43,508 nucleotides of DNA from Sphaerospermopsis aphanizomenoides BCCUSP55 (GCF_001586785.1 NZ_LUFH02000053.1:1-43508), one strand, 5' to 3'. Positions 1 to 8,174 are shown, numbered from the stretch's first letter. The notes: generated by a model from the letters alone, not told the origin. Program-made: numbers and translations.

Positions 1-30
1 CCCCACACCCCAGACCCCAGACCCCAATTC
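1..30. repeat. Short tandem heptamer repeat (accccag type)
   Basis: The window opens inside a short array of a C-rich heptamer (accccag, with variants). Such heptamer arrays are common between genes in heterocystous cyanobacteria. The remaining bases to 196 form the psaF leader; a TTGTACAA palindrome lies at 153-160 with a matching TGTACAA at 135-141. No promoter can be assigned with confidence. Confidence 0.5.
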
Positions 31-196
31 CAAATCCTTACTTTTGGTTGAGAAGCTTTAACTTTTATTTACTTAAACTTTACTCGATTCCCAGCCAAGA
101 GTATGATGACTTGCTAGTTATCCAAATTAAACACTGTACAAGCCGCTTCGTTTTGTACAAAGAACTTCTTGTTTTGTAATAAAAGGAAACAACTCC

Positions 197-691
197 ATGC
201 GACGATTGTTTGCTTTGATTTTAGCGATTGGTCTTTGGTTCAATTTTGCCCCTTCGGCTCATGCTCTGGGTGCTAACCTTGTACCTTGCAAAGACTCTGC
301 CGCATTTCAAGCATTAGCTCAAAATGCCCGCAATACTACTGCTGATCCAGAATCTGGTAAAAAGCGGTTTGAGCGTTATTCTCAGGCACTGTGTGGTCCT
401 GAAGGCTATCCTCATTTGATTGTTGATGGTCGTCTTGATCGCGCTGGTGACTTCTTAATTCCCAGCATTCTCTTCCTTTACATTGCTGGTTGGATTGGTT
501 GGGTTGGTCGTGCTTATTTACAAGCGATCAAAAAAGAATCTGATACTGAGCAAAAAGAAATCCAAATTGATTTGGGTCTAGCATTACCCATTATCAGCAC
601 CGGATTTGCTTGGCCAGCAGCAGCACTTAAGGAGCTTGTTTCTGGTGAATTGACAGCTAAAGACTCAGAAATCCCCATTTCTCCACGCTAA
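197..691 (+). CDS. psaF: Photosystem I subunit III (PsaF)
   Basis: PsaF is the photosystem I subunit whose lumenal N-terminal part sits at the donor side where plastocyanin or cytochrome c6 docks. The 164-residue product starts with a basic n-region and a hydrophobic stretch ending in Ala-His-Ala, a thylakoid-lumen signal peptide of about 23 residues. Next come the conserved 'LVPCKDS' start of the mature protein and a transmembrane helix near residues 93-110 ([20 protein letters not shown]). Length fits the cyanobacterial family. The ATG has an AAGGAA ribosome site at about 183-188. psaJ follows 41 bases downstream, the usual psaFJ arrangement, with psaL next. All three are likely co-transcribed. 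Confidence 0.97.
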   Translation: MRRLFALILAIGLWFNFAPSAHALGANLVPCKDSAAFQALAQNARNTTADPESGKKRFERYSQALCGPEGYPHLIVDGRLDRAGDFLIPSILFLYIAGWIGWVGRAYLQAIKKESDTEQKEIQIDLGLALPIISTGFAWPAAALKELVSGELTAKDSEIPISPR

Positions 692-732
692 TTCATCTGC
701 TCTCATTCACTTGTTCAAAGGAGGCTAAATTC

Positions 733-879
733 ATGGCTGACAAAAGCGACCAATCCTATTTGATCAAATTTATTTCCACAGCTCCTGTGGCAGCTACCAT
801 CTGGCTGACAATCACAGCTGGCATTTTGATTGAGTTTAACCGCTTTTTCCCAGACTTACTTTTCCACCCTCTACCATAG
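733..879 (+). CDS. psaJ: Photosystem I subunit IX (PsaJ)
   Basis: This 48-codon gene encodes the small one-helix photosystem I subunit that contacts PsaF. The translation begins [18 protein letters not shown] and contains one transmembrane helix (about residues 19-35, [17 protein letters not shown]) followed by the conserved '[13 protein letters not shown]' tail typical of PsaJ. A strong AAAGGAGG ribosome-binding site lies at 717-724, eight bases before the ATG. It sits between psaF and psaL, as expected. Confidence 0.96.
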   Translation: MADKSDQSYLIKFISTAPVAATIWLTITAGILIEFNRFFPDLLFHPLP

Positions 880-897
880 GGTAAAAACGGGATTTAC

Positions 898-950
898 ATC
901 AGTAAACAGTCAACAGTAAACACACTAATCACTGATCACTGTTTACTGAT
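898..950 (+). repeat. 13-bp perfect inverted repeat between psaJ and psaL
   Basis: ATCAGTAAACAGT at 898-910 is exactly mirrored by ACTGTTTACTGAT at 938-950, with a 27-base spacer carrying another partial copy (AACAGTAAACA, 913-923). In RNA this makes a 13-bp stem with no U-tract after it. It could act as an RNA-processing or partial-termination hairpin between psaJ and psaL, or may simply be a dispersed 'cagtaaacagt' repeat common in Nostocales. Confidence 0.7.
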
Positions 951-995
951 AACAGCATAAATGCCAACATTATGAATTTTGAGGCAAGATAAAAC

Positions 996-1517
996 ATGGC
1001 ACAAGCAGTAGATGCATCAAAAAATCTCCCCAGTGATCCCAGAAATCGGGAGACAGTAAGACCTGCTGGACGTAACCCACAGGATGGAAACCTGGAAACC
1101 CCAGTGAATTCTTCTCCCTTGGTGAAGTGGTTTATTGGCAATTTGCCTGCTTATCGTTCTGGTCTAACTCCTTTCAGACGTGGGTTAGAAGTAGGTATGG
1201 CTCATGGTTACTTACTATTTGGACCTTTTGCTAAATTAGGCCCCCTGCGGGATGCTCCCAATGCTAACTTAGCTGGTTTGTTGGGTAGCATTGGCTTGGT
1301 TGTAATTCTCACCGCCTGCCTATCCCTGTATGCTAATAGCAATCCTGCTAAAGCACTTGCCAGTGTGACTGTACCTAACCCTCCAGTAGACGCTTTTAAC
1401 TCTAAAGAAAGCTGGAATAACTTTGCCAGTGCTTTCTTAATCGGTGGTATTGGTGGTGCTGTAGTTGCTTACTTTTTGACTGGTAATTTGGGCATCATTC
1501 AAGGCTTAATCGGTTAA
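996..1517 (+). CDS. psaL: Photosystem I subunit XI (PsaL)
   Basis: PsaL is the subunit at the centre of photosystem I trimers or tetramers. The 173-residue product has the conserved stromal segment ending 'GLEVGMAHGYLLFGPFAKLGPLRD'. Hydrophobic helices follow at roughly 85-110 (LAGLLGSIGLVVILTACLSLY) and 145-165 (ASAFLIGGIGGAVVAYFLTG). Length is normal. The ATG is preceded by GAGG at 981-984. It follows psaJ on the same strand. Downstream, at 1529-1584, a complementary pair could terminate the transcript. Confidence 0.97.
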   Translation: MAQAVDASKNLPSDPRNRETVRPAGRNPQDGNLETPVNSSPLVKWFIGNLPAYRSGLTPFRRGLEVGMAHGYLLFGPFAKLGPLRDAPNANLAGLLGSIGLVVILTACLSLYANSNPAKALASVTVPNPPVDAFNSKESWNNFASAFLIGGIGGAVVAYFLTGNLGIIQGLIG

Positions 1518-1528
1518 TTTAATCGGTG

Positions 1529-1584
1529 GTAATGGGTAATAGGTCATTGGTAATTGTCAATTATGTGTGGCAATTACCCATTAC
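1529..1584 (+). terminator. Inverted repeat after psaL, possible terminator
   Basis: GTAATGGGTAAT (1529-1540) pairs perfectly with ATTACCCATTAC (1573-1584). A second stem, GGTAATTG (1549-1556) with CAATTACC (1571-1578), competes with it. The structure sits 12 bases after the psaL stop, between convergent psaL and gmk. It lacks a clean U-run, so a terminator role is inference. Just beyond it (about 1598-1633) is a 'cagtcagcggtcagc'-type tandem repeat. Confidence 0.4.
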
Positions 1585-1716
1585 TTCTGACTTATAGCAG
1601 CTTTCAGCAGTCAGCGGTCAGCAATCAGCAGTAAAACCCTATTGGTGCAAGGCTTTATCATCAAAATTTGTACCTTCTTGATCTGCAATATGCTGTATTA
1701 CCACATGCAAATGCTT

Positions 1717-2313
1717 TTATCCAAATAAAACTGTTTCAATTTGATTTAAAGCAATTTCTAAATTGTCATTGACGATTTGAATGTCAAATTCATCAGCTGC
1801 TTGAATTTCCTCTTGGGCGCGGTGCAGACGGCGGGCGATCGCCTCTTCAGAATCTTGTCCCCGTCCGCGTATCCGTTTCTCTAATTCTGAAAATGACGGT
1901 GGTAATATAAAAATACTCAGAGCTTTAGGGAAGGAATTACGAATTTGTCTTGCTCCTTCGAGTTCGATTTCTAGTACTACCAACTTACCAGACTGAATCT
2001 GGTCAAGCACATCTGCACGGGGTGTGCCGTAGTAGTTACCAGCAAATTCTGCCCATTCCAAAAATTCTCCTTGAGCAACTAATTGTTCAAACTTACTGCG
2101 GCTGATAAAGTAATAGTTTTTGCCATTTATTTCTCCTGGACGGGGGGAACGAGTTGTTACAGATACTGAATAATACAGTTCTGGATGACGGTGGAGGAGC
2201 GATTTCATTAAAGTTCCTTTGCCAACTCCACTGGGTCCAGTTAAAACAATCAGCTTGCCCAGAGACGGGCATTCTTGGGTAGTAGCACCACTATGTATGG
2301 GTAAAACTTGCAT
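1717..2313 (-). CDS. gmk: Guanylate kinase
   Basis: Guanylate kinase phosphorylates GMP to GDP with ATP in purine nucleotide synthesis. The P-loop GPSGVGKGT lies at about residues 26-34, followed by the GMP-binding pattern ([38 protein letters not shown]) and the lid segment '[17 protein letters not shown]'. I chose the ATG at 2313, giving 198 residues, the usual length. The open frame extends nine codons upstream to a TTG at 2340 with no visible ribosome site. remA lies about 170 bases upstream of the longest frame on the same strand; remA-gmk neighbourhood is widely conserved in bacteria. psaL converges from the other side. Confidence 0.96.
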   Translation of the reverse strand: MQVLPIHSGATTQECPSLGKLIVLTGPSGVGKGTLMKSLLHRHPELYYSVSVTTRSPRPGEINGKNYYFISRSKFEQLVAQGEFLEWAEFAGNYYGTPRADVLDQIQSGKLVVLEIELEGARQIRNSFPKALSIFILPPSFSELEKRIRGRGQDSEEAIARRLHRAQEEIQAADEFDIQIVNDNLEIALNQIETVLFG

Positions 2314-2483
2314 TATCCGTTCAACTTGTGAATTAATCAATACACACTATTCATTAGTCTGGTATGAGTTACTAGAGTAACGAAAGACTAATGAATTGGT
2401 AGCACCAGTGACAGAAAACTTGTCTACTTCATATCCTACGGCCGATATAGTACAAATAGGGGGGTTGATAGCCCCACCCCTGA

Positions 2484-2750
2484 TTAATTTTCTACAGTCT
2501 GATGGTCACGGGAAATAACAAAGCGATTTGCTACCGTTTCCGGCTGAATCGCTGATAAGATCACATGGCTAGAATCAGTGATAATTACAGCCCTAGTCCG
2601 ACGACCATAGGTTGCGTCAACTAGTTGCCCTCTGTCCCTGGCATCGGTAATTATCCGTTTAATTGGGGCAGACTCTGGACTGACGATGGCAACTACTCGA
2701 TTGGCAGATACGATGTTACCAAAACCGATGTTAATTAACTGAATGTCCAT
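2484..2750 (-). CDS. remA: RemA/DUF370 family regulator
   Basis: The product is an 88-residue member of the RemA (DUF370) family, known in Bacillus as a DNA-binding regulator of extracellular matrix and osmolyte genes; its role in cyanobacteria is not established. The whole conserved domain is visible: [65 protein letters not shown]. The open frame runs 40 codons further upstream (to 2870), but that extension looks non-coding and family members start at MDIQLINIG, so I chose the ATG at 2750. No good Shine-Dalgarno is seen. A direct repeat GGCGCTAAT/GGCGCTAGG lies at 2761-2778 just upstream. gmk follows on the same strand. Confidence 0.93.
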   Translation of the reverse strand: MDIQLINIGFGNIVSANRVVAIVSPESAPIKRIITDARDRGQLVDATYGRRTRAVIITDSSHVILSAIQPETVANRFVISRDHQTVEN

Positions 2751-3059
2751 AAAAAAAACTGGCGCTAATGGCGCTAGGAAAAGCTTGTCATAAACATATC
2801 CCCATGTTATATCTAAAGAATCGGAGTTACAACGCTTAAAGTCTGGATAAATTAAGTTTTTTAATAACAACTGCTGTCTTTTAGCTATTTATAAGCTAAA
2901 ACTGCTAAAAATCTTTCTAAAGATATATGGAAAATTATGCTCATCAGAGTTAAAAGAAAATTTCCATAAAACCATCCTCAATAAATTATACCAATTCAAA
3001 ATAGTTCAGGAAGTGCCAAGGTTTGAGGCAGGGAAAAATATAGAGATTAAGGGACTTTT

Positions 3060-3164
3060 AAAATTAGCAGCACCAAAAGTAGCGTTGAACTTGCGACACC
3101 AGATAGCAACAGATTTGTAATTTCCTAAGTTAATGTTGTTAGAAATGAGATATTTATATTGGTT
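3060..3164 (-). pseudogene. Remnant of a DM13-domain protein (C-terminal end)
   Basis: A 67-codon open frame on the minus strand (3006-3209) contains 'NINLGNYKSVAIWCRKFNATFGAANF', which reads as the C-terminal end of a DM13 domain (the family pattern is a Tyr/Ser-Val-Val-Ile-Trp-Cys core followed by Phe...Phe-Gly/Ser-Ala-Ala). No upstream part of the domain and no signal peptide are present. The frame runs backwards into low-complexity 'ggggaacagggacag' repeat sequence at about 3180-3205. I read it as the decayed tail of a lost gene. The rest of the 2871-3262 interval is AT-rich and shows nothing else. Confidence 0.5.
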
Positions 3165-3262
3165 TGGGGAAAGGTGAAAGGTTTTTCTGTCCCTGTTCCC
3201 CCTCCTCATTCCTCCTTCATCAAGCGATATTGCCTAGAGATGGAATTTTAGGCTTAAAGGTT

Positions 3263-3835
3263 TTAGCTGGCAGTTGCTTTTTCGGAATTAGCTGCTTCAG
3301 CTGCTTTAGATGCAGCAGTTCCACCCATGCGAATCTCAGAGGTGAAGGAAGCCATACTAAAACCACCAAATCGCTTGAGGACACTTACACGCATCCGCAA
3401 ATTGGGACTGGCAAACCATAGTCTTTCCTCAGACCACATGGTTTCATATTCAGTAATTAAAGTTAAAGCGCCATCTTCACCCATTTTGTAAGTTCCTGCT
3501 ACGGGTGCTTTTTCTGCATAACCCATTTCTCGCAGTAACTTACCTTCATCGGGTTTATCTGCATCTGGTACTGTCACTAAAACTGTAGAACCTTCGTGTT
3601 TTTCTTCGTCCCATTCCATTGTCCCTTTCCAGGTAACTCTTGCACCACAGGAAGCCGCACTGGGAGGAATTTCATACTGTTGACACAGTTTGATCACTTC
3701 TGGATGGTCTGCGGCCAGCATTTCAATTATGATGTCTGATTTGCCGTCTTCTGATTGCTTAAAGGCTAAATGGTGACTAGTGCGATGGGAAAACCATTTA
3801 CCAGCACTTAACTCAAAAAATTCTTCAATATTCAT
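3263..3835 (-). CDS. CpcS/CpeS-family phycobilin:phycobiliprotein lyase
   Basis: S-type lyases attach phycocyanobilin or a related bilin to the conserved cysteine (Cys-82/84 type) of phycobiliproteins. The 190-residue product shows the family start '[25 protein letters not shown]' and the lipocalin-like body ([76 protein letters not shown]). The N-terminus closely resembles the broad-specificity lyase CpeS1/CpcS of Nostoc-type strains. The C-terminal tail is Ala/Ser-rich. It lies 72 bases downstream of an NblB-like gene on the same strand, so both may serve phycobilisome turnover. Exact subtype (cpcS or cpeS) is not settled. Confidence 0.92.
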   Translation of the reverse strand: MNIEEFFELSAGKWFSHRTSHHLAFKQSEDGKSDIIIEMLAADHPEVIKLCQQYEIPPSAASCGARVTWKGTMEWDEEKHEGSTVLVTVPDADKPDEGKLLREMGYAEKAPVAGTYKMGEDGALTLITEYETMWSEERLWFASPNLRMRVSVLKRFGGFSMASFTSEIRMGGTAASKAAEAANSEKATAS

Positions 3836-3907
3836 GAATCAAACTATCCTGAATCAAAAGACAAAAATTCCACTTTTATTATTAACAAGGTAGCAGGAAG
3901 CGTTAAC

Positions 3908-4588
3908 TTAAACTTGATTTTCTACCTCTTCTAGTCTTTTGAGGGAAATCGTCGCGGCTTCAGCAACGTGAGGATGACTGTCTTTTTCTAAGTATTTTAA
4001 GGCTGAAATGCTCTTTGGTGTAGGTAAATTACCCAAAGCTTCTGCCAGACGTTGCCTAACTAACCAATCCTCTGCTTGGGCAAAACGCAGGATATGATCT
4101 ACAGACTCTAGAGATTTAATTTCCCCTAAAGCAGAAATAGCTGCTTGTTGGATGACTACTTCTTTGCTATCTAGTGCTTGAATGAGAATATTATAAGCGC
4201 GAGAATCTTTAATATTACCCAGAGCTACAGCAGCACTAAATCTAACTAACCAATCAGTGTCTTCATAAAATGCCCGTGATAGCGCCTCAACGGCTCTGTT
4301 ATCACCTAAATATCCTAAAGCACCAGCAGCATCAGCACGTATACCATAGTCCGGGTCTGTTTCCAAAATTTTGATTAAAATCGGATAACATTCGGATGTT
4401 TGCTTAATACCTAGAGCAAATATAGCCATTGAACGCAGTTGCAGAGATTCATCATCTAAGACCTTTTTAATCAAAGGTACGGCATCTTCTGAGGGGATAT
4501 CACGGAGGTTAGCAAGGGCTACCATGCGATCGCGCAAATTGGGACTTTCTAACTGGGTAGAAATTACCTCTAAATTGGGAACAGTCAT
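3908..4588 (-). CDS. HEAT-repeat protein, NblB-like (phycobilisome-related)
   Basis: The 226-residue product consists almost wholly of HEAT-like repeats of about 31 residues ('RADAAGALGYLGDNRAVEALSRAF', 'RFSAAVALGNIKDSRAYNILIQAL', 'IQQAAISALGEIKSLESVDHIL', 'VRQRLAEALGNLPTPKSISALKYL'), the pattern of PBS-lyase HEAT-like proteins. Length and repeat plan resemble NblB, which is required for phycobilisome degradation in starved cells, and the CpcE/F lyase subunits. No signal peptide or membrane segment is seen. The neighbouring bilin lyase supports a phycobiliprotein substrate. NblB is the likeliest name but is inferred. Confidence 0.75.
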   Translation of the reverse strand: MTVPNLEVISTQLESPNLRDRMVALANLRDIPSEDAVPLIKKVLDDESLQLRSMAIFALGIKQTSECYPILIKILETDPDYGIRADAAGALGYLGDNRAVEALSRAFYEDTDWLVRFSAAVALGNIKDSRAYNILIQALDSKEVVIQQAAISALGEIKSLESVDHILRFAQAEDWLVRQRLAEALGNLPTPKSISALKYLEKDSHPHVAEAATISLKRLEEVENQV

Positions 4589-4829
4589 TTACTTTAAATC
4601 ACTTTCTTTACTTATTTTTACTTTAACTTAATCAATACCAGGTTAAAAAAGAAGGTGATAAGTAGTCGTGCAAAATAAATTTTATAGTTAGGAGAGGGAA
4701 CAGGGAACTCTGAACAGGGAACAGGTAAGGAATACAAACATTTTTGTTTTCACTCTATATGTTAAATTAATTTTGTTTGGGTACTTAGATGTAAACCTGG
4801 AAACCCAGATCAAATTTGACCGGGAATTT

Positions 4830-4957
4830 TAGATTTTAGATTTTAGATTTTAGATTTTAGATTAAAAAAGTTTGGTATAGTTCCTGGTCATTCAGGACGG
4901 AAAAATACTCGCTGCGCTGCGTACGCTTCGCTAACGTCAATCCAAAATCGAGTGACT
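4830..4957. repeat. Dispersed palindromic repeat, copy 1 (inverted copy at 38099-38212)
   Basis: After a TTTAGAT heptamer run (about 4826-4862) comes a block with 'cgctgcgctgcgtacgcttc' (4911-4929) in its centre, ending at 'aatcgagtgact'. The reverse complement of 38099-38212 matches it almost base for base over about 110 bp, including the flanking heptamers. It fills part of the 551-bp gap before the DUF892 gene. That gap also holds 'gggaaca' repeats (about 4695-4725) and 'taatttg' repeats (4961-4990). Confidence 0.85.
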
Positions 4958-5070
4958 GTCTTAATTTGTAATTTGTAATTTTTAATTTGTCTACCCCAAG
5001 TCTCATACTTATATCCTCAAATAGTAGTCAAAGGTCATAGTGAAACTGTATCTCAGGCATGACGAGAAGA

Positions 5071-5129
5071 CTGAAGGCTAAACGTAGGGTTAAAAGGTAC
5101 AACTTGAGAGTATAGGGTGAAACCTTCAG
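5071..5129 (+). promoter_or_regulatory. Possible leader hairpin overlapping a ribosome site
   Basis: CTGAAGG at 5071-5077 is complementary to CCTTCAG at 5123-5129. The right arm runs directly into the ribosome site CAGGAG (5127-5132) of the DUF892 gene, so a folded leader would cover it. The stem is only 7 bp with a 45-base loop, so a regulatory role is speculative. Confidence 0.3.
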
Positions 5130-5139
5130 GAGAATAACA

Positions 5140-5691
5140 ATGGTTCTACTCAATGAACGTCCAGGTGTTAAAAAAATCTCCAGCTTGCAAGATAAATTTA
5201 TCTATGAAGTTGGTACTATGTACGATGCTGAAAATCGCTTTTTAGAAGCACAACAAATGATGCTTCAATGTTGTCAAAATAGCCAATTGAAATCACTAAT
5301 TGAAACACACATTCGGGAAACCCAGCAGCAAATTGGCAACCTAGAGGAAGTTTTCAAAGCCTTGGGACAACCACCGCAACGAGTTACTTGTGATGCAGCG
5401 GCTGGTGTGATTAGTGACGGTCAAAAATTCATGCTGCTGGCTGCTGATAGTCAAAAAATTCTGGAACAGGGAATAGCAGGAGGACAGTTAGTAGTTGAAC
5501 ATTTGGAAATTGCCTGTTATCGCTGTTTGATTAAAACTGCTGAACAAATGGGACAAAGCCAAGTAGTACAGTGGCTACAACAAAACTTGCAACAAGAAGA
5601 ACAAACAGCACAAAAATTAGAACAGTTCATCCCACAGTTACTGCAACAATCTTCCTCTAGTGAAGGAAAAACTACTGCCAAATCTCGCTAA
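5140..5691 (+). CDS. DUF892 (YciE/YciF-type) ferritin-like protein
   Basis: The 183-residue product is a mostly helical cytoplasmic protein of the DUF892 family, whose members fold as ferritin-like four-helix bundles and are often stress-induced. Visible family features are the opening 'SLQDKFIYEVGTMYDAENRFLEAQQMML', Glu/His-rich helices (LIETHIRETQQQIGNLEEVFKALGQPP) and 'VVEHLEIACYRCLIKTAEQMGQ'. The Glu, Asp and His positions could form a di-iron site, but I cannot verify metal binding. The tail is Gln/Ser-rich. The ATG is preceded by CAGGAG. It stands alone; a palindrome at 5727-5750 separates it from the convergent fasciclin gene. Confidence 0.85.
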   Translation: MVLLNERPGVKKISSLQDKFIYEVGTMYDAENRFLEAQQMMLQCCQNSQLKSLIETHIRETQQQIGNLEEVFKALGQPPQRVTCDAAAGVISDGQKFMLLAADSQKILEQGIAGGQLVVEHLEIACYRCLIKTAEQMGQSQVVQWLQQNLQQEEQTAQKLEQFIPQLLQQSSSSEGKTTAKSR

Positions 5692-5726
5692 TTGACAGCG
5701 ATTTGTATTCAAATAATCCACATTGT

Positions 5727-5750
5727 AGAGACGTTTCATGAAACGTCTCT
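5727..5750. terminator. Perfect 24-bp palindrome between convergent genes
   Basis: AGAGACGTTTC is followed by its exact complement, giving a 24-base palindrome (10-bp arms around CATG). It belongs to the 'gtagagacgttt...aaacgtctct' type dispersed in Nostoc-like genomes. It lies between the DUF892 gene and the convergent fasciclin gene and is followed by TTTGTG on the + strand, so it probably acts as a bidirectional terminator. Confidence 0.6.
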
Positions 5751-5777
5751 TTGTGCGTATGAGACCAAAACCTCATT

Positions 5778-6464
5778 CTACAGACTAGGAGGCAAAATCA
5801 AGTTATCAATTACATGAATAACACCATTACTAGCTGGAATATCTGCCTTTGTCACCTTAGCATCATTTACATTTACTCCTGTATCAGGATCGACTTTCAC
5901 AGTAATTGGATCACCTTGTAAACTAGGGACTTGACCAGATTTTAAATCACTGGACAGGACTTTACCTTTGACTACGTGATAAGTTAAAACCTTAACCAAT
6001 ACTTCTTTGTTTTCTGGCTTTAACAAATCCTGAACTGCATCTTGTGGTAACTTGGCAAAAGCTGCATCAGTGGGGGCAAAAACAGTAAACGGACCTTCTC
6101 CTTTTAACACTTCTGTTAGTCCAGCAGCTTGTAAGGCTTTGAGGAGGGTTGTAAAAGAACCTGCTGTTTCAGCTACTTTTATAATGTTTTTGTCTGCTGT
6201 TGTTCCTGCTGGTGGTTGGGTTGGCGCTGGCGGAACTTTTTCAGGTTTTTCACTATCTGGAGTGGATGGTACTTGTGTCGGAGACTGAATGGGTTGAGTT
6301 TTGTCAGGTGCAGTACGTCCGTTGTAGGGAGGTTCGTTAAAAATGCTGGGTCGGGGATTTGTGCGTTGTTGTGCTAGAGATGGTAAAGTCATCAAGAGAC
6401 TAACGCTAGTTACTCCTAGTAGCCCAGCGATATTGGTGAACAATTTGTTGTAATTAGCCTTCAT
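5778..6464 (-). CDS. Secreted fasciclin (FAS1) domain protein
   Basis: The 228-residue protein has an N-terminal signal peptide (hydrophobic [13 protein letters not shown], cleavage likely after SLAQ, about residue 32). A Pro/Thr-rich linker (about 33-90) follows, then one FAS1 domain (about 92-227). FAS1 hallmarks are '[37 protein letters not shown]', the H-box-like 'LTYHVVKG' and '[18 protein letters not shown]'. FAS1 proteins mediate adhesion or matrix contact; the role here is unknown. The protein is likely periplasmic or extracellular. The gene is a single unit between the palindrome at 5727 and a TnpB element that ends just upstream of its promoter region, which could affect expression. 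Confidence 0.93.
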   Translation of the reverse strand: MKANYNKLFTNIAGLLGVTSVSLLMTLPSLAQQRTNPRPSIFNEPPYNGRTAPDKTQPIQSPTQVPSTPDSEKPEKVPPAPTQPPAGTTADKNIIKVAETAGSFTTLLKALQAAGLTEVLKGEGPFTVFAPTDAAFAKLPQDAVQDLLKPENKEVLVKVLTYHVVKGKVLSSDLKSGQVPSLQGDPITVKVDPDTGVNVNDAKVTKADIPASNGVIHVIDNLILPPSL

Positions 6465-6493
6465 AAATTTTGTTTGTCGAAATTTTTAACAAC

Positions 6494-7822
6494 CTACTTG
6501 ACACTCCCCTACCTAAAGGCGTTCGCGCAAGGGTCTCGCCAGAGATGGGGATTCTACATTCACTGACTCGCCATTAGACGACAGGTTTACACCAATCGCC
6601 CAAGAGGGCAAATCTCCTGTAGCGTAAGTTCCCGAATGTCCTGCGGTACTTAATCCTAATTTCAGGATATTAATACTAGCATTTACATCTCTATCTTCTA
6701 TGAATCCACAATGATGACAAATATGAGTTCTAGTTGATAGGGATTTTTTCACTTTTTGACTACAGTTAGAACAATTTTGAGAAGTATTATGGGAAGGAAC
6801 GGCAATTGTTACCTTCCCATATTTATGGCCAAAATATTCTAACCATTGCCTAAAAGTAGACCAGCCAGCATCAGAAATTGACTTAGCTAAATGTCGGTTT
6901 TTTACCATGCCTTTTACATTCAAATCTTCATAGGCTACCAAATCGTTAGATTGGATCACGGAATATGCTAATCTCTTGCAATATTCTTTTCGCTGCCTAC
7001 TTACTCTTAAATGTTTACGGGCATACCTATTTCTAGCTTTGTGGTAGTTGTTAGATTGTCTCTGTTTAGCTTTTTTACGTTCTCTGCTGTACTTTTTGGA
7101 TTTTTTGCGGTTAGCTCGGTTTAGTTGTTTTTCTGACTTACGGTAAAAGTTGGGAGATTGTTCTACATTGCCTTTACTGTCAGCAATGAAGTAATTTAAT
7201 CCCAAATCCAGTCCTACTACCTGATGAGTTGGTTGTGTTTCAACTCTAATATTTACATCAATTGCAAATTGAGCATAATAGCCATCAGCACGACGTACTA
7301 AATGCACTCGTTTAATTTGTTTGATGTCGTAGTAGTTCAAGTCATAAGTACCTTTTAATTTCAGAGTACCTATTCCTTTTTTGTCAGAGAAAGTAATTGC
7401 TTTTCTACTTTCAGATAGTTTCCAGCCACTTGTTTTATATTCAACAGAACGGCAATTTGTCTTAAACCTTGGAAAGCCTTTCTTGCCCTTAACTTTCTTT
7501 TTACAGTTGTCGTAAAAACGAGCTATTGCACTCCAAGCACGTTCAGCAGCAGATTGTCTTGACATTGAGTTGAGTTCATCAGCAAAGTTAAATTCAGATG
7601 CTAATACCGCACAATATTTGTTGAGGTCATATTTGCCCACACCTTTATTGTCCATCCAATAACGTAAACACTTGTTTTGGATGAATTGACTAGTGCGAAT
7701 AGCCTCATCTATTGCTTGATATTGCTTATCTTTTCCTTTGACTTTGAACTCGTAAATTATCATGGTGACGACCTAACAACCATGATATTATGCTAAATTA
7801 TAAAGCATAAACTGTCAAGTAG
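6494..7822 (-). mobile_element. IS605-type element carrying only tnpB
   Basis: The element holds one tnpB gene and no tnpA. CTACTTGACA at 6494-6503 is mirrored by TGTCAAGTAG at 7813-7822, outside the gene on both sides, giving about 1.33 kb. Inside the tnpB-start end is a hairpin TTATGC...GCATAA (about 7789-7810); inside the other end is the sequence 'ctaaaggcgttcgcgcaagg'. IS605 elements normally have subterminal hairpins rather than terminal inverted repeats, so the exact ends are inferred. The stretch from the tnpB end to the right end (about 6494-6700, minus strand) is where a guide (omega) RNA would be expected. Confidence 0.65.
6513..7763 (-). CDS. tnpB: TnpB, RNA-guided nuclease of IS200/IS605-type elements
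   Basis: The 416-residue product is a full-length TnpB. Its RuvC catalytic residues are visible: Asp186 in VGLDLGLNYF, Glu279 in VAYEDLNVKG, and Asp357/Asp359 in EDRDVNASINI. The zinc finger CSNC...CHHC (Cys331, 334, 349, 352) is intact. A basic linker (about 215-262) binds nucleic acid in the family. TnpB proteins are RNA-guided DNA nucleases that help keep IS605-type elements in place; mobility needs a TnpA supplied elsewhere. No TnpA lies beside it, and the IS200-type TnpA at 25455-25892 is of a different kind. The intact active site suggests a functional protein. The C-terminal residues run into repeat-like sequence at the element end. Confidence 0.95.
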   Translation of the reverse strand: MIIYEFKVKGKDKQYQAIDEAIRTSQFIQNKCLRYWMDNKGVGKYDLNKYCAVLASEFNFADELNSMSRQSAAERAWSAIARFYDNCKKKVKGKKGFPRFKTNCRSVEYKTSGWKLSESRKAITFSDKKGIGTLKLKGTYDLNYYDIKQIKRVHLVRRADGYYAQFAIDVNIRVETQPTHQVVGLDLGLNYFIADSKGNVEQSPNFYRKSEKQLNRANRKKSKKYSRERKKAKQRQSNNYHKARNRYARKHLRVSRQRKEYCKRLAYSVIQSNDLVAYEDLNVKGMVKNRHLAKSISDAGWSTFRQWLEYFGHKYGKVTIAVPSHNTSQNCSNCSQKVKKSLSTRTHICHHCGFIEDRDVNASINILKLGLSTAGHSGTYATGDLPSWAIGVNLSSNGESVNVESPSLARPLRERL

Positions 7823-7981
7823 AAGCAAATATCACGAGCGGGCTTAAGCCTTGGGCTTAAGCTTTCATCCGCTATATAAAACCTACTCAAATCTACCTAT
7901 CTACTGACAGACTGATTCTTGAGTGTCGTTTACTTCCTGCTTCCTCCTGAAAGTGTAGGCACTACTAGGGTGAAACAGGAA

Positions 7982-8019
7982 AAAAAAGCTGGCTCTTGTT
8001 AGCATTAGTTAGCTTTTTT
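7982..8019. terminator. Possible bidirectional terminator hairpin
   Basis: AAAAAAGCT (7982-7990) pairs with AGCTTTTTT (8011-8019) around a 20-base loop. A stem with A-tract and T-tract ends is typical of bidirectional intrinsic terminators. It lies in the 392-bp gap between the TnpB element end and the small membrane protein gene, where no gene clearly needs it. Confidence 0.35.
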
Positions 8020-8104
8020 GTATCGGCAGTTATGCTAAAGTAGCTTGAACAGGAATGGTAAAAAACCTGTATAAAAACTTAACTGCCTAACGGCAATCTG
8101 TACC

Positions 8105-8174
8105 TTGACAATTGAAGATTAGTGGGTTCTATTCCATAGTTCTAGTTCCTTCCCAGGAATAGGTAAAATCTTCA
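8105..8174 (+). promoter_or_regulatory. Candidate promoter and nested dyad before the holin-like gene
   Basis: A consensus -35 box TTGACA is at 8105-8110 and, 17 bases later, TCTATT at 8128-8133 could serve as -10. The same stretch has two nested complementary pairs: TGAAGATT (8113-8120) with AATCTTCA (8167-8174), and CTATTCC (8129-8135) with GGAATAG (8156-8162). These could form an operator-like dyad or an RNA hairpin. Confidence 0.35.

Noticed and set aside
929-1141. Minus-strand frame across the psaL start
   Set aside because: Shadow of psaL and the psaJ-psaL spacer, with no family features.
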